Source of the DNA: Bacillota bacterium
GTDB lineage: Bacteria > Bacillota > Clostridia > Christensenellales > Aristaeellaceae
Reading direction: 5' to 3'
NCBI GenBank assembly: GCA_023436585.1
Contig: JAEZIN010000006.1
Location: forward strand, 124,001-188,000
Length of the DNA: 64,000 nucleotides
The position numbers and the translations under genes are program-made. How positions within the stretch are numbered: the first letter of the stretch is position 1; each line of letters opens with the position of its first letter. A model generated the notes under the pieces. It made no database searches. It saw only the letters and a program-made list of their open reading frames with translations, and was not told where the DNA came from. Positions 45,538 to 54,044 of the stretch are shown here, one piece after another.

Positions 45538-45567
45538 AGTATATCATTGGTCGACCAGCAATGTCAA
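45538..45567 (-). promoter_or_regulatory. operon promoter with palindromic candidate operator
   Basis: On the minus strand TTGACA (45562-45567) and TATACT (45538-45543) are 18 bp apart. The spacer contains the perfect palindrome TGGTCGACCA (45548-45557), of the TGGT-ACCA type bound by FCD-class GntR regulators; the operon encodes one. Flanking ATCATTGGT and ACCATTGAT (45521-45529) add a second imperfect inverted repeat across the -10. Confidence 0.75.
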
Positions 45568-45655
45568 CACCTATTTTGTTAGTTTTGAAGGAAAAATCAT
45601 AACGGGACTGAGATGGAATATACATGCACTTCCAGTTGTTATAAGATGTATTATT

Positions 45656-45679
45656 CAGGAAGTAAGCGGCGGAACTTCC
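45656..45679 (-). terminator. weak terminator after the channel gene
   Basis: On the minus strand GGAAGT / ACTTCC form a short stem followed by an AT-rich stretch 11 bp after the channel gene. It may permit readthrough into the downstream operon. Confidence 0.3.
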
Positions 45680-45689
45680 CGGCATAAAT

Positions 45690-46481
45690 TTAATGACTGT
45701 CCGTGAGGTTTTTGTTTTTGGAACCGGCCAGGAAAGAGAGCCATATCAAACCGCCAAACAAAAGGCCGCCGCCTAAAATGTTGCCTAAGGTTACAGGCAG
45801 CAAATGGTGAAGCAAGAAACTGGAAAAGGATATGCCGTCCATAGGGCCTGCCATGAAAGCGGCGGCAAAATAGTACATGTTGGTCACGCTGTGTTCGGTG
45901 CCTGTAAGAACAAACAGCACAATGGGAAAATACAATGCAAGGATTTTGCCGGAAACACTGCTGGTTCCATAGCTCATCCATACAGCGGTACACACCAGTA
46001 CATTGCATAACACACCCCTGTAAAAGCCGCTGGTCCAGGCAAGACTGTGTTTCAATTCGGCTGTGTGCAGCGTTGCCTGAATAAACGAAGTGTCCGCATG
46101 GCGGGCGCCGACAGTAAGCAAGGCGATGATTGCCGCGCCGGCAAAGTTGCCCAGGAATATGACAGCCCAGCAGCGCAGTATGGTGCGGAAGGAGATGCCC
46201 CTTTTGCCTATGGCCAGCAGCATAAGGCATGCGCTGGTGAACAGCTCACCGCCGCAAAGCAGGATCATGGCTAACCCCGCGGGAAACAGCAGCGCGGAAA
46301 TCAGCTTTGCGGCAGCCTGATTTTCAAACAGTGCAGCAATGCTGTTGGCACCAAAGGCCGCCAGGGCAATCAAGGCACCGGCCAGAACGGCACGGAAAAA
46401 TAAGGCCTGCGAAGGCATTGCAGCCTTGTGCACGGCGGTGCTCCGATAATTTGCCGCGATTTCCTGGGGCGAATAATTCAT
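45690..46481 (-). CDS. formate/nitrite transporter family channel (possible hydrosulfide channel)
   Basis: The 263-residue protein has six membrane helices with FNT marks FRAVLAGALIALAAFGANS, LFTSACLMLLA, GNFAGAAI and the central GTEHSVTNMYYF loop with its histidine. FNT channels pass formate, nitrite, lactate or hydrosulfide as the neutral acid. Substrate cannot be assigned from these motifs alone. The neighbouring operon predicts sulfide release by CyuA, so a hydrosulfide-exporting role is attractive. It lies on the same strand, upstream of that operon, but has its own start region. Confidence 0.9.
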   Translation of the reverse strand: MNYSPQEIAANYRSTAVHKAAMPSQALFFRAVLAGALIALAAFGANSIAALFENQAAAKLISALLFPAGLAMILLCGGELFTSACLMLLAIGKRGISFRTILRCWAVIFLGNFAGAAIIALLTVGARHADTSFIQATLHTAELKHSLAWTSGFYRGVLCNVLVCTAVWMSYGTSSVSGKILALYFPIVLFVLTGTEHSVTNMYYFAAAFMAGPMDGISFSSFLLHHLLPVTLGNILGGGLLFGGLIWLSFLAGSKNKNLTDSH

Positions 46482-46862
46482 TATAACTCTCCGTTCGTGT
46501 TTCTATATGGAAAAGGGTATCGGCATTATACCGCATGCTGTACACGCCTTACCCACCCATGCCATCTAGGTGGCAGGGATTTTATGCAGTATAATATTGA
46601 GTAATAGCACAAGTGAATCCATAATTCAATAGAAAAATAAGCAATTCCACATCATGCCGGAAGGTGGCCTTGCTAGGCTTTATGGCGGATTTCCTGAGAT
46701 GCTGCTATACATAGGCACCAGACAATTGAATCATTTGGAAAGAAGCCGTATGATAGGCAGTAGAATTCATTTTTTGTGGATTTACAAATACCAAATTTTT
46801 GAATCCCCTTTATTGTTTTACATACTCCATCCGTCTATAAGGATGTAAGGAGGTATGCGCAG
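46482..46862. other. divergent intergenic region, FNT channel / ECF sigma
   Basis: No gene is seen in these 381 bases. A TATAAT on the minus strand (46525-46530) is a likely -10 for the channel gene, but the -35 (GGTAAG) is poor, suggesting an activator. On the sigma side TTTTACATA (46816-46824) and CGTCTATAA (46832-46840) resemble ECF promoter pieces but are too close together to form one. Confidence 0.4.
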
Positions 46863-47381
46863 TTGGAAGTTGTCAAGGGCCCAGACATCATCCATGAAAC
46901 GCAATTCGATCATCTTGTGGCAGCATACCAAACCGCGCTGCTGCGTATGTGCTATGTTTGCTTGCAGGATAGAGCAATGGCAGAGGATGCAGTACAGGAA
47001 ACATATCTCAAGGCATTCAAAAGCATTGAGAATTTTCGCGGGGAATGCAGCGAAAAATCGTGGCTGATGAAAATCGCCATCAATACTTGCCGCGATATGC
47101 AGCGTTCAGGCTGGTTCAAACATATGGACCGGCGTATAACGCCAGAGCTGCTGGCGGAAAAATCTGTTGTCCCACGGGAAGATGATAGCCGTCTGGCAAC
47201 CGAAATCATGGGTTTGCCAAGCAAGCTGCAGGAAGTCCTATTGCTTTACTACTATCAGGGAATGACGATTGCGGAGGTAGGCAAAATACTTGGAATTTCC
47301 AAAGTCACCGTGTCTCACAGATTAAAACAGGCCAAAGAAAGGCTGCGTGGCGCATTGAGAGGAGGCGATTTGCGTGACTGA
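46863..47381 (+). CDS. ECF-type RNA polymerase sigma factor
   Basis: The 172-residue protein has sigma region 2 (about 16-85, FDHLVAAYQTALLRMCYVCL then AEDAVQETYLKAFK and CSEKSWLMKIAINTCRD) and region 4 (about 115-168, LQEVLLLYYYQGMTIAEVGK). The start is a TTG at 46863 set 8-9 bp after AAGGAGGT; the nearby ATG at 46855 is in another frame. The next gene overlaps by 8 bp and encodes a membrane protein with a short cytoplasmic N-terminus, the classical anti-sigma arrangement. Confidence 0.92.
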   Translation: MEVVKGPDIIHETQFDHLVAAYQTALLRMCYVCLQDRAMAEDAVQETYLKAFKSIENFRGECSEKSWLMKIAINTCRDMQRSGWFKHMDRRITPELLAEKSVVPREDDSRLATEIMGLPSKLQEVLLLYYYQGMTIAEVGKILGISKVTVSHRLKQAKERLRGALRGGDLRD

Positions 47382-48471
47382 AAAGGAAGTGCAGGAAAAG
47401 ATCGTTCGTACTGTCGATACGTGCTTTTCCGATCTGCATGGCGATCCCTGGCTCGCGCAGCGCATCCGAAATAGCGCGGAAGGGGAAATCAAAGTGAAGA
47501 AGAAGCTATCGTTGGGATTGGTTCTTGCCATCGTGCTGATACTCGCGACTGTGGTAGCCGCTATTGCGGCAACCCAGCTAGGTTGGGTAGACTTTTTTGG
47601 CAAAGGGTATGGCATCACTGTACCCAAGGCGGCGCAGGAGGCACTGAATGCCACTATACCGCTTAAGTTTACGGTCGGCCCCATGACCTTTTCGTTCAAT
47701 CAGCTGCTCACGGACAAACGCATCGCGATGAGTTCAGCTTCAGTCCACACCGCGGATGGTTCCGAGGTGCTGTACGCAGATGATACAAATGTTTACGAAG
47801 CAGTCGATGCCATCAGCAGCACGGTGCTTGAGCGCTACAATCTGGATTCCGGTATCAATTGGGTTGATGCCGCCAAGCAGTTGAACCTGCCCCTCTATGG
47901 CATTCGCGCGCTGATCGAGATTGATCAGGAGTATGACGGAGGCTGCGCCATGGAGGATGCGATGTGGAGCGAGGACGGCTCTATCGTTTACTTCAACATG
48001 CCCATGCTTACGCCAAAATCAGTCAAGGATGATTTGCCTGCGACACTTTACATGTCTGTAACACAGTTCGACCCAGCCACGGGGGACATCATTGACAAGT
48101 GGCAGATTCGTGAGAACATTACCCTCCCCGTGGCCCCCTTGCTGGCTGAAAAGACCTATCTGCCGGAAGGCGATGCCGAGCTGAGTAAGATGAAGCTTTT
48201 GAGCGTATACGCTGAGCAGTATGCCACAGGCATCTACCTGACCAGCACCTTTACCGTGAAAGAAGGTACAACAGCAGATTCGACGACGGGCGCACTATAT
48301 AGCCTTACCCTTTGCGACAGTGAAGGGAATGCTTTGCCGGCGGGCCTCAATATGTCCGGCTCTGCATTTGAGTACGATCTGCAAGCAAAGCTGGAGACCA
48401 TGACCTCGCTGGAAACGCTGCCAGACAGTCTGATTGTGACCGACGGAATGGTGAAGGTTATTGTGAAATAA
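47374..48471 (+). CDS. putative membrane anti-sigma factor
   Basis: The 365 residues comprise a cytoplasmic N-terminus (about 1-46, with EKIVRTVDTCFSDLHGDPWL), one membrane helix (about 49-67) and a large extracellular domain rich in Thr, Asp and beta strands. A GTG start at 47374 lies behind GGAGGCG. The layout matches clostridial anti-sigma proteins with DUF4179-like outer domains; a zinc-binding HxxxCxxC motif is not visible. It probably holds the sigma factor until an external signal arrives. Confidence 0.75.
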   Translation: MTEKEVQEKIVRTVDTCFSDLHGDPWLAQRIRNSAEGEIKVKKKLSLGLVLAIVLILATVVAAIAATQLGWVDFFGKGYGITVPKAAQEALNATIPLKFTVGPMTFSFNQLLTDKRIAMSSASVHTADGSEVLYADDTNVYEAVDAISSTVLERYNLDSGINWVDAAKQLNLPLYGIRALIEIDQEYDGGCAMEDAMWSEDGSIVYFNMPMLTPKSVKDDLPATLYMSVTQFDPATGDIIDKWQIRENITLPVAPLLAEKTYLPEGDAELSKMKLLSVYAEQYATGIYLTSTFTVKEGTTADSTTGALYSLTLCDSEGNALPAGLNMSGSAFEYDLQAKLETMTSLETLPDSLIVTDGMVKVIVK

Positions 48472-48489
48472 ACCAAGGAGGTATTACCT

Positions 48490-49692
48490 ATGAAGCGAAT
48501 TATCAATTTACTGCTGATTATATGCATTCTGCTTTCTTCAGCCGCACTGGCGGAAGAACCCCGTCCGCCCCTGCGGTTGGGCGGACCGACCGCCGAAACC
48601 GACTATTGGGAGGAACACGGCATACAGACAAACATGCCCTACTACGGCTGGGATGACTACATGACGATCGTGAAAAGCGATAACGCCCCCGATCTTTACA
48701 GTTTCAACACCAGCAGTGACGACTTTTTATTGCCCAAAAGCGCCAGCCTGCTTTCTGACCTGTCGGGCAGCGAGATTATTCGGGCGTGGACGGATCGCCT
48801 GCGCCCTGATATCAAGCGCCTTGTCACCACCGGGGATGGCAAAATTGTCGGGCTTGCAGAGTTTGTAGCTCTTTTACCAATGTACTGGCGGCAGGACGCA
48901 TGGGACGCAGCGGGCTTAACGAAAGAGGATGTACCTGGGAGCTACACAGAGCTGCTGGATTTTCTGGAAAAATGGATCGAACGAATCGAAAAAAAGCCTG
49001 AAGTGAATATCTGCGTCGCGGATACGCTCCATTTTGGCAAAGACGCGAAGAATCGTTACGTTCGCTGGCTGCTGGATATGCTGATCAACACGTGGGAGAT
49101 GCAGCAGTATGAAGCGGGAGAAGCGCTGAATTTCAATACGCCAGCGTTCATCGCACTGCTCAAGCGTACACAGGATGTCGGCTTACGGCTTTCTGCGGCG
49201 GAGTCCTGTGAAAAGAATGGTACAGACATGCTGCTGCTGTTTGAAAACTACAGCGGCGGGGAGCGTTACAATGCAGGCAGGGACTATGGCCTGTCCCACA
49301 CCGTACCTTTCCGTATCACCCGCGAACAGAGTGAACTGATGCGGGGACTGGCAAATATATCTGTCGTACGTGCGGACAGCCAGTGGCTCAACGAAATCAT
49401 AGGACGTATGGAAAATGACCTTAAGGACAGAGGGCTTAATGGGGCAGGGAATGCGGATCTTCTCACGGACGTGATGCCCAGAACCTACAACCCCAAAGAG
49501 GCTTCCTCCCCATTAACTGTCACAGCGGGGTATCTGAAAGACCTGGATAACTATACGGGCACAGTATGCTTTGCCCCAATGCGAACGTTCACGATGTATG
49601 AGGACGCGTTGGTAAAGTTTTATTCAGGCCAATTGTCTGCGGAGAAGCTGGCGGCGCAAATCAGCGTGCCCAAGCGAGATCCAAACAAATAA
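48490..49692 (+). CDS. exported solute-binding-like protein without a partner permease
   Basis: The 400-residue protein has a signal peptide (about 1-21, LLSSAALAEE) with no lipobox, and an ABC type-1 solute-binding-like body (PDLYSFNTSSDDFLLPKSAS, MYWRQDAWDAAGLTKEDVP, then FYSGQLSAEKLA at the end). It follows the anti-sigma gene by 18 bp behind AAGGAGG and ends at a terminator. With no membrane or ATPase subunits nearby, it may be part of the envelope-signalling module rather than a transporter. The ligand is unknown. Confidence 0.75.
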   Translation: MKRIINLLLIICILLSSAALAEEPRPPLRLGGPTAETDYWEEHGIQTNMPYYGWDDYMTIVKSDNAPDLYSFNTSSDDFLLPKSASLLSDLSGSEIIRAWTDRLRPDIKRLVTTGDGKIVGLAEFVALLPMYWRQDAWDAAGLTKEDVPGSYTELLDFLEKWIERIEKKPEVNICVADTLHFGKDAKNRYVRWLLDMLINTWEMQQYEAGEALNFNTPAFIALLKRTQDVGLRLSAAESCEKNGTDMLLLFENYSGGERYNAGRDYGLSHTVPFRITREQSELMRGLANISVVRADSQWLNEIIGRMENDLKDRGLNGAGNADLLTDVMPRTYNPKEASSPLTVTAGYLKDLDNYTGTVCFAPMRTFTMYEDALVKFYSGQLSAEKLAAQISVPKRDPNK

Positions 49693-49744
49693 GAAAGAAG
49701 TTGATGCAACGTACATATGAAATCAGGGGAATGATATCAATCAG

Positions 49745-49776
49745 CTGCATTCCGGCCCTTGGGCCGGAATGCTTTA
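49745..49776 (+). terminator. terminator of the ECF sigma operon
   Basis: The perfect stem GCATTCCGGCC / GGCCGGAATGC is followed by TTTATGTTT, about 55 bp after the last stop. Confidence 0.85.
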
Positions 49777-49825
49777 TGTTTCTGTGGAGTGTGTAAAATT
49801 ACACTGCGCTTCTTTTTGGCATTGA

Positions 49826-49853
49826 AAAAGCCCCTTCATTCAGAAGAGGCTTG
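49826..49853 (-). terminator. terminator of the split tRNA-Val
   Basis: On the minus strand AGCC-CTTC / GAAG-GGCT with a TTTTTC tail lies immediately after the tRNA 3' half. It is the original terminator of the interrupted gene. Confidence 0.7.
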
Positions 49854-49913
49854 TGGTGGTGCTTACTGGACTCGAACCAGTGACCCCGTCGATGTGAACG
49901 ACGTGCTCTACCA
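49854..49913 (-). pseudogene. 3' half of a split tRNA-Val(CAC) (left end of island)
   Basis: Sixty nucleotides on the minus strand run from TGGTAG of the D-arm through the anticodon arm (loop TTCACAT, anticodon CAC), variable loop and T-arm to AAGCACC plus ACCA. The sequence upstream of TGGTAG is unrelated (AAACTAGCCAGTA), so no 5' acceptor strand exists here. The matching 5' half, with GGTGCTT that pairs perfectly with AAGCACC, is at 59985-60006. The last 50 bases (49864-49913) are identical to 59854-59903 in the intact tRNA. Confidence 0.85.
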
Positions 49914-50061
49914 TACTGGCTAGTTTGCATATACGCATTCATCAATTTCATATAACATGATTCACATTTCAATTTATTGGAAAGGAATTTTAATTAAAAC
50001 AGAGAATATAAGGAATTTATAAGGAAACGAATCGAATAACAGAAAATGGAAGGCGAAGAGA

Positions 50062-51699
50062 ATGAGCACAAAAATAACGGAAGATGTCAATAAAAAATCT
50101 GTTAGTAAAAGAAGGATATTTAAAGCATCACTTAAATATAATTCTAAGATAGTAAAAAGAGCAAATTTGCGAAAAATGGCAAGAGATAATACCATAAAAG
50201 AAACATTGCAGCAAAAAAATGGAAATGGCATACTAGATGCTGCAATGATGGAATATAAAAACATACATGAGAGAGTCTTGTTTAACACGCAGTCGTGTGA
50301 GAGAAATACAATCCAAATGGGGTTATGCATAGGTGTGTTATTGGCATTCTGTATAAATGGTTACTACAATCCTTCTAGTGCATTGTTTGTTGATCTTATA
50401 ATGCTTTTTCTTATACCAATAATGTCTATTGGGGTAATCCTTATTTCTCTATCATCAAATGTCAAGATAATAGCGTTGGGTGAGTATCTTGCCACAATCG
50501 AAAAACGTATAAATAGCATTGTGGGCTGCGATATTTGTGAAAACTCAAGCCCAGAAAAAAAAGCACTAAACTGGGAGGAATGGAGATTAAAATACGGTTA
50601 CGCAAGCGATAAACTTGTTTTTTTTGATGCAGCTTTCCTTTTTATTGTTTCGGGTATTGGAGCTCTTATTTCTCCCATATTGAGACTTTTCTATATTAAT
50701 TCACTTAATGGGATTCATTCCGCTGGATACATCCTATTTTGGTTACTGCTAATTCCTGCAATATACATATTGATGGGGCATTTTTTATTAATGATGATGC
50801 GTAGGATGTCCGTGAGAACCAAGAGGCTAAAAAAAATAATCTCCGATGATAGTATTACATATAATGAACCTTTTGCTCCGAATAAGAAGATTTCCTTTAA
50901 TATTATCTGTAAATTATTGTTGTTATATATATTCTCCTTATTTGTTATATTTGCAACGTGTAAATTTTCGTTCTACGATATTGGGGGTAAAACAGCATTG
51001 CCTTCTTGGATATATGAAAGACCAATTGCTCATAGAGGTCTACATGACATAGATAACCCGGAAAATACGTTGCTTGCATTTGAGAAAGCTATTAAAAATG
51101 GATTTGCAATTGAATTTGATGTAATGGTAACCAAGGATCTTGTTCCAATAATATTTCACGATGAGAATGCGATGAGGTTATGTAATTTGAATGCAAACAT
51201 CGCAGACCTAACATTTGTCGAAGTACAACAGTTATTAGTTAATGGGAAAGAACCGATTCCGACCTTGGAAAATGCTTTGGATTTTATTGATGGGCGAGTA
51301 CCTTTGCTGATTGAAATAAAGCATAATGGGATACCAGGCAAAACGGAACAATCCATTTTTAGTATTATTGAAAAATATAGAGGGGCTTTTGCAATACAAT
51401 CATTCAATCCACATGTCCTAAACTGGGTGCGTAGAATGTATCCAAGTATCATAAGAGGGCAATTGTATGGTGATTGGGGATGGTTCTCAAATCCTGTGAT
51501 TTTCAACCTTAGAGATAACATATTTAATGCCATTGCAGAACCTAATTTCTTAGTATATGACAAAAATGTTGTCATGTATGCTAATCTTAATGATAAGCGG
51601 CAAAGTGGCCTTAAAGTTTTAGGGTGGATATACAATGAACATGATAAAGGTTCAATAGCTGTAGATAGATATTTCGATAATATAATTATTGAAAAATAA
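50062..51699 (+). CDS. membrane-anchored glycerophosphodiester phosphodiesterase
   Basis: The 545 residues start with a basic cytoplasmic region, then membrane helices (about 92-108, 112-134, 188-212, 225-250 and 288-308) and a C-terminal GDPD domain (about 320-545). The catalytic set is present: HRGLHD (His324), NPENTLLAF, FAIEFDVMVTKD and IIFHDEN. GDPDs cleave glycerophosphodiesters, and membrane forms may attack phospholipid or teichoic-acid products. It is the leftmost cargo gene and clearly AT-rich. In this setting a membrane-damaging or phospholipid-remodelling defence effector is conceivable but unproven. Confidence 0.82.
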   Translation: MSTKITEDVNKKSVSKRRIFKASLKYNSKIVKRANLRKMARDNTIKETLQQKNGNGILDAAMMEYKNIHERVLFNTQSCERNTIQMGLCIGVLLAFCINGYYNPSSALFVDLIMLFLIPIMSIGVILISLSSNVKIIALGEYLATIEKRINSIVGCDICENSSPEKKALNWEEWRLKYGYASDKLVFFDAAFLFIVSGIGALISPILRLFYINSLNGIHSAGYILFWLLLIPAIYILMGHFLLMMMRRMSVRTKRLKKIISDDSITYNEPFAPNKKISFNIICKLLLLYIFSLFVIFATCKFSFYDIGGKTALPSWIYERPIAHRGLHDIDNPENTLLAFEKAIKNGFAIEFDVMVTKDLVPIIFHDENAMRLCNLNANIADLTFVEVQQLLVNGKEPIPTLENALDFIDGRVPLLIEIKHNGIPGKTEQSIFSIIEKYRGAFAIQSFNPHVLNWVRRMYPSIIRGQLYGDWGWFSNPVIFNLRDNIFNAIAEPNFLVYDKNVVMYANLNDKRQSGLKVLGWIYNEHDKGSIAVDRYFDNIIIEK

Positions 51700-52004
51700 A
51701 GAATGGATTCTTGTTTGCTCCACACTTTATTTGCATGCGAATGGTAACTGAGCAAAAGTATAAATTACCTATTGTATTTGCAGTAGTTTTCATTATTGCC
51801 ACACTATACACATTACCTGTTTCATGATGGTGGTGATCATATACCCCTCCCAAATTTCTTTATTAATTAGCTCGTTGTGCAGCTAATACATCCAGATACT
51901 TATGGGGAAATTTCTACAATTGATGATGTATGCAAAATCAATAAACGTAAAGCCCTAATAATAAGTGTGAAAGTTGTAAACCACTTTTAAAGCTCTATTT
52001 TATA
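51700..52004. other. AT-rich intergenic region
   Basis: These 305 bases between the GDPD gene and the convergent small regulator show no gene, no clear terminator and only scattered stop codons. Confidence 0.4.
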
Positions 52005-52340
52005 TCAACCATAAAGTGCCGATTTCATTAGGTTTATTTGCATATCTTTCAATGCTCCGGCGTCATCCGGATTATTCGCAATATATCTTGTCAAACGTTC
52101 GTATGCTTCTTTGCACGCTTTTCCATAATGATGATCAACATCCGCTTTTTTAATAATATCACTCAGTGTTGCTCTATAATAATAACCAAATAATCTCACA
52201 ACATTAATTTCATTATCTTTTTCAGATGTAATTGGAAGCATAAGGGAAAGCGCACCATCAGTAAGGTTCATACGCTTTGCCAGCCAGTTTTGCTTGACCT
52301 CCATTTTCCTGATGTGCTCCTTTACTTTTTCACGAACCAT
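52005..52340 (-). CDS. small HTH regulator (XRE-like)
   Basis: The 111-residue protein has an N-terminal helix-turn-helix-like region (HIRKMEVKQNWLAKRMNLTD, then GALSLML) and a helical C-terminal half. AAAGGAGGG precedes the ATG at 52340; the longer frame to 52379 crosses an operator and lacks a site. It is divergent from another HTH gene, with three operators between them, a layout like a phage immunity switch. Confidence 0.65.
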   Translation of the reverse strand: MVREKVKEHIRKMEVKQNWLAKRMNLTDGALSLMLPITSEKDNEINVVRLFGYYYRATLSDIIKKADVDHHYGKACKEAYERLTRYIANNPDDAGALKDMQINLMKSALYG

Positions 52341-52364
52341 GAAATCCCTCCTTTCGAAATTCAA

Positions 52365-52438
52365 TATTCTCGAATACATGAATATGGTAACACAATATTA
52401 TCGAATCCGTCAATAACTACAATCAATATTCTCGAATA
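52365..52438. promoter_or_regulatory. three palindromic operators spaced exactly 31 bp
   Basis: TATTCTCGAATA occurs at 52365-52376 and 52427-52438, and the variant TATTATCGAATC at 52396-52407. The spacing is 31 bp both times, close to three helical turns, so bound dimers would lie on one face of the DNA. The array fills the divergent gap between the two HTH genes. A promoter for the plus-strand gene, TTTACA (52445-52450) and TAATAT (52468-52473), abuts the right operator. Confidence 0.8.
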
Positions 52439-52491
52439 TTTGTGTTTACAAGATCGAAAATTCGTGATAATATTGCATCGAGGTGAACAAT

Positions 52492-52935
52492 ATGGCAGAA
52501 ATGTCCTTTGGGGAACGTGTATGCTATTTGCGAGAGAATAAAGGCTGGATTCAACGTGACTTGGCATTCAGAATGAGCGTAAAATCCAATACGATATCAA
52601 ACTGGGAAAAGGGTATTTCCCGGCCTAATCTGGATCAGCTGGTGCAGCTTTGTCAGGTGCTTAGCGTAACCTCTGATTCCTTACTGGGCCTAGATAAAAC
52701 AGGTATGGAGCGTACGCTAAACCTACAAGAACAACGCATCTTAACAGCATTTCGGAATTGTTCGCCTGAGATGCAATCTGCTTTTTTTAGTTTTATCAAC
52801 CATCTGGATCGTATGAATGGTGAGATATTTGAGAAAACGGCCACCCTCAATAGCGCCGAGGAATTTATTAATGCTTCAGGTTTACATGATGAGTGGGAGG
52901 AAACACGGAACGCAGTTTCATATGACGGAGAATAA
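52492..52935 (+). CDS. XRE-family transcriptional regulator
   Basis: The 147 residues begin with a classical HTH_3 domain (about 6-62: FGERVCYLRENKGWIQRDLA, VKSNTISNWEKGISRPNLDQ) and continue with a helical effector part. The ATG at 52492 follows GAGGTGA. It probably represses itself and the divergent gene through the TATTCTCGAATA operators, and may control the restriction-like genes downstream. Confidence 0.88.
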   Translation: MAEMSFGERVCYLRENKGWIQRDLAFRMSVKSNTISNWEKGISRPNLDQLVQLCQVLSVTSDSLLGLDKTGMERTLNLQEQRILTAFRNCSPEMQSAFFSFINHLDRMNGEIFEKTATLNSAEEFINASGLHDEWEETRNAVSYDGE

Positions 52936-53133
52936 TGTACTATCGAAAGCAAGCATTATTCTATGAAGCTAAATGATTCCACGTGTTTTGCAGTTATTAT
53001 ATTCCGGTTTAGATAGACGATGCACTACTAAAGAGAAGGAGCAAGGCACGATGGATAACAAAAAGAACAGGAACGAGAAGAACTGCACTGTACTATATGG
53101 GGCATTTCTCACTCGTGGGGGAGGTGCGCCTTT

Positions 53134-54042
53134 ATGCAAGAACATTCTCATGATTTGCCTGGTTCCGATGTCATAGAAGATGACATCAGAACCGATATGC
53201 CGCATATACTCGAAATCCTGTTGCTCGACCGGACAACGTCGACACCTCATACGCCGCATAACATCATTTGGGCTAATGATAATTATAAAGATTGTCACCC
53301 TAGTTTGTACGCCGCGACAGCGCAGATTCGCCCCGAACTTATCACAGGTAAGCGAGGTAATCTGATTATGCCGCGAGCCCTAAAGGCGGCTGATTTGCAG
53401 AAGCAGCGCACAAAAACAAAAGCTGAGGTATTCACCCCGACTTGGATAGTGAAAAAGCAAAACGATGCTGTTGATGCCGACTACAAAGCAGACGACTTGG
53501 AAACCTACACCCGCCGCAAATGGCTCGAAATCACCTGCGGAGAAGCCCCTTATATGGCAACACGCTATGATATGGGAACTGGGGAAATAATTCCTCTTGC
53601 CGATCGGGTCGGATTTATTGACCGGAAACTCGCGCGGATAAACTTAGAGGTTTCCGACAAAGCAGAGTGGCAACGTTTAGTTGAACTTGCATTTCAATCA
53701 AGCTACGGCTTTGAGTGGAATGGCGACTCACTCCTCCTTGCCCGAGAAAACCTTCTCTACACTTACCGGGATTACTATATGGAGAAGTGGAGTGAAGCAC
53801 CGATTTGTGGTTTGTTTGAGGCGATAGCGAAAATCGTCAGCTACAATGTCTTTCAGATGGATGGCTTGACATACACGATTCCGCTTTCTGAAAAAAAAGA
53901 GAAAGTCGAAAACTACCAGCTTACACTATTCGATATGGGTGAACCTGAAAAAGAAGAGTGGGTAATCATTCCGGGAAAGCGCGTAAGGATTATGAACTGG
54001 GATACCAATAAAATGGAATTCTTTGACAAGAGGGTCAAGTAG
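53134..54042 (+). CDS. restriction/methylase-associated small subunit
   Basis: The 302-residue protein holds two methylase-like motifs: AEVFTPTWIVKKQND, as in target-adenine methylases, and WLEITCGEAPYMATRYD, resembling the SAM-binding region. It lacks an NPPY catalytic motif, which is present in the next protein. Proteins of this type regularly precede large helicase-methylase fusions and are annotated as restriction subunit M. GGGGAGG precedes the ATG by 9 bp, and the next gene starts 2 bp after the stop, so the two are coupled and likely form one complex. Confidence 0.75.
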   Translation: MQEHSHDLPGSDVIEDDIRTDMPHILEILLLDRTTSTPHTPHNIIWANDNYKDCHPSLYAATAQIRPELITGKRGNLIMPRALKAADLQKQRTKTKAEVFTPTWIVKKQNDAVDADYKADDLETYTRRKWLEITCGEAPYMATRYDMGTGEIIPLADRVGFIDRKLARINLEVSDKAEWQRLVELAFQSSYGFEWNGDSLLLARENLLYTYRDYYMEKWSEAPICGLFEAIAKIVSYNVFQMDGLTYTIPLSEKKEKVENYQLTLFDMGEPEKEEWVIIPGKRVRIMNWDTNKMEFFDKRVK

Positions 54043-54044
54043 CT

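Noticed and set aside
46816..46840. Autoregulated ECF promoter before the sigma gene
   Set aside because: TTTTACATA and CGTCTATAA resemble promoter parts but are only about 10 bp apart.
49854..49930. A second complete tRNA-Val gene
   Set aside because: The 5' acceptor strand and D-stem are missing; only the 3' 60 nt match.
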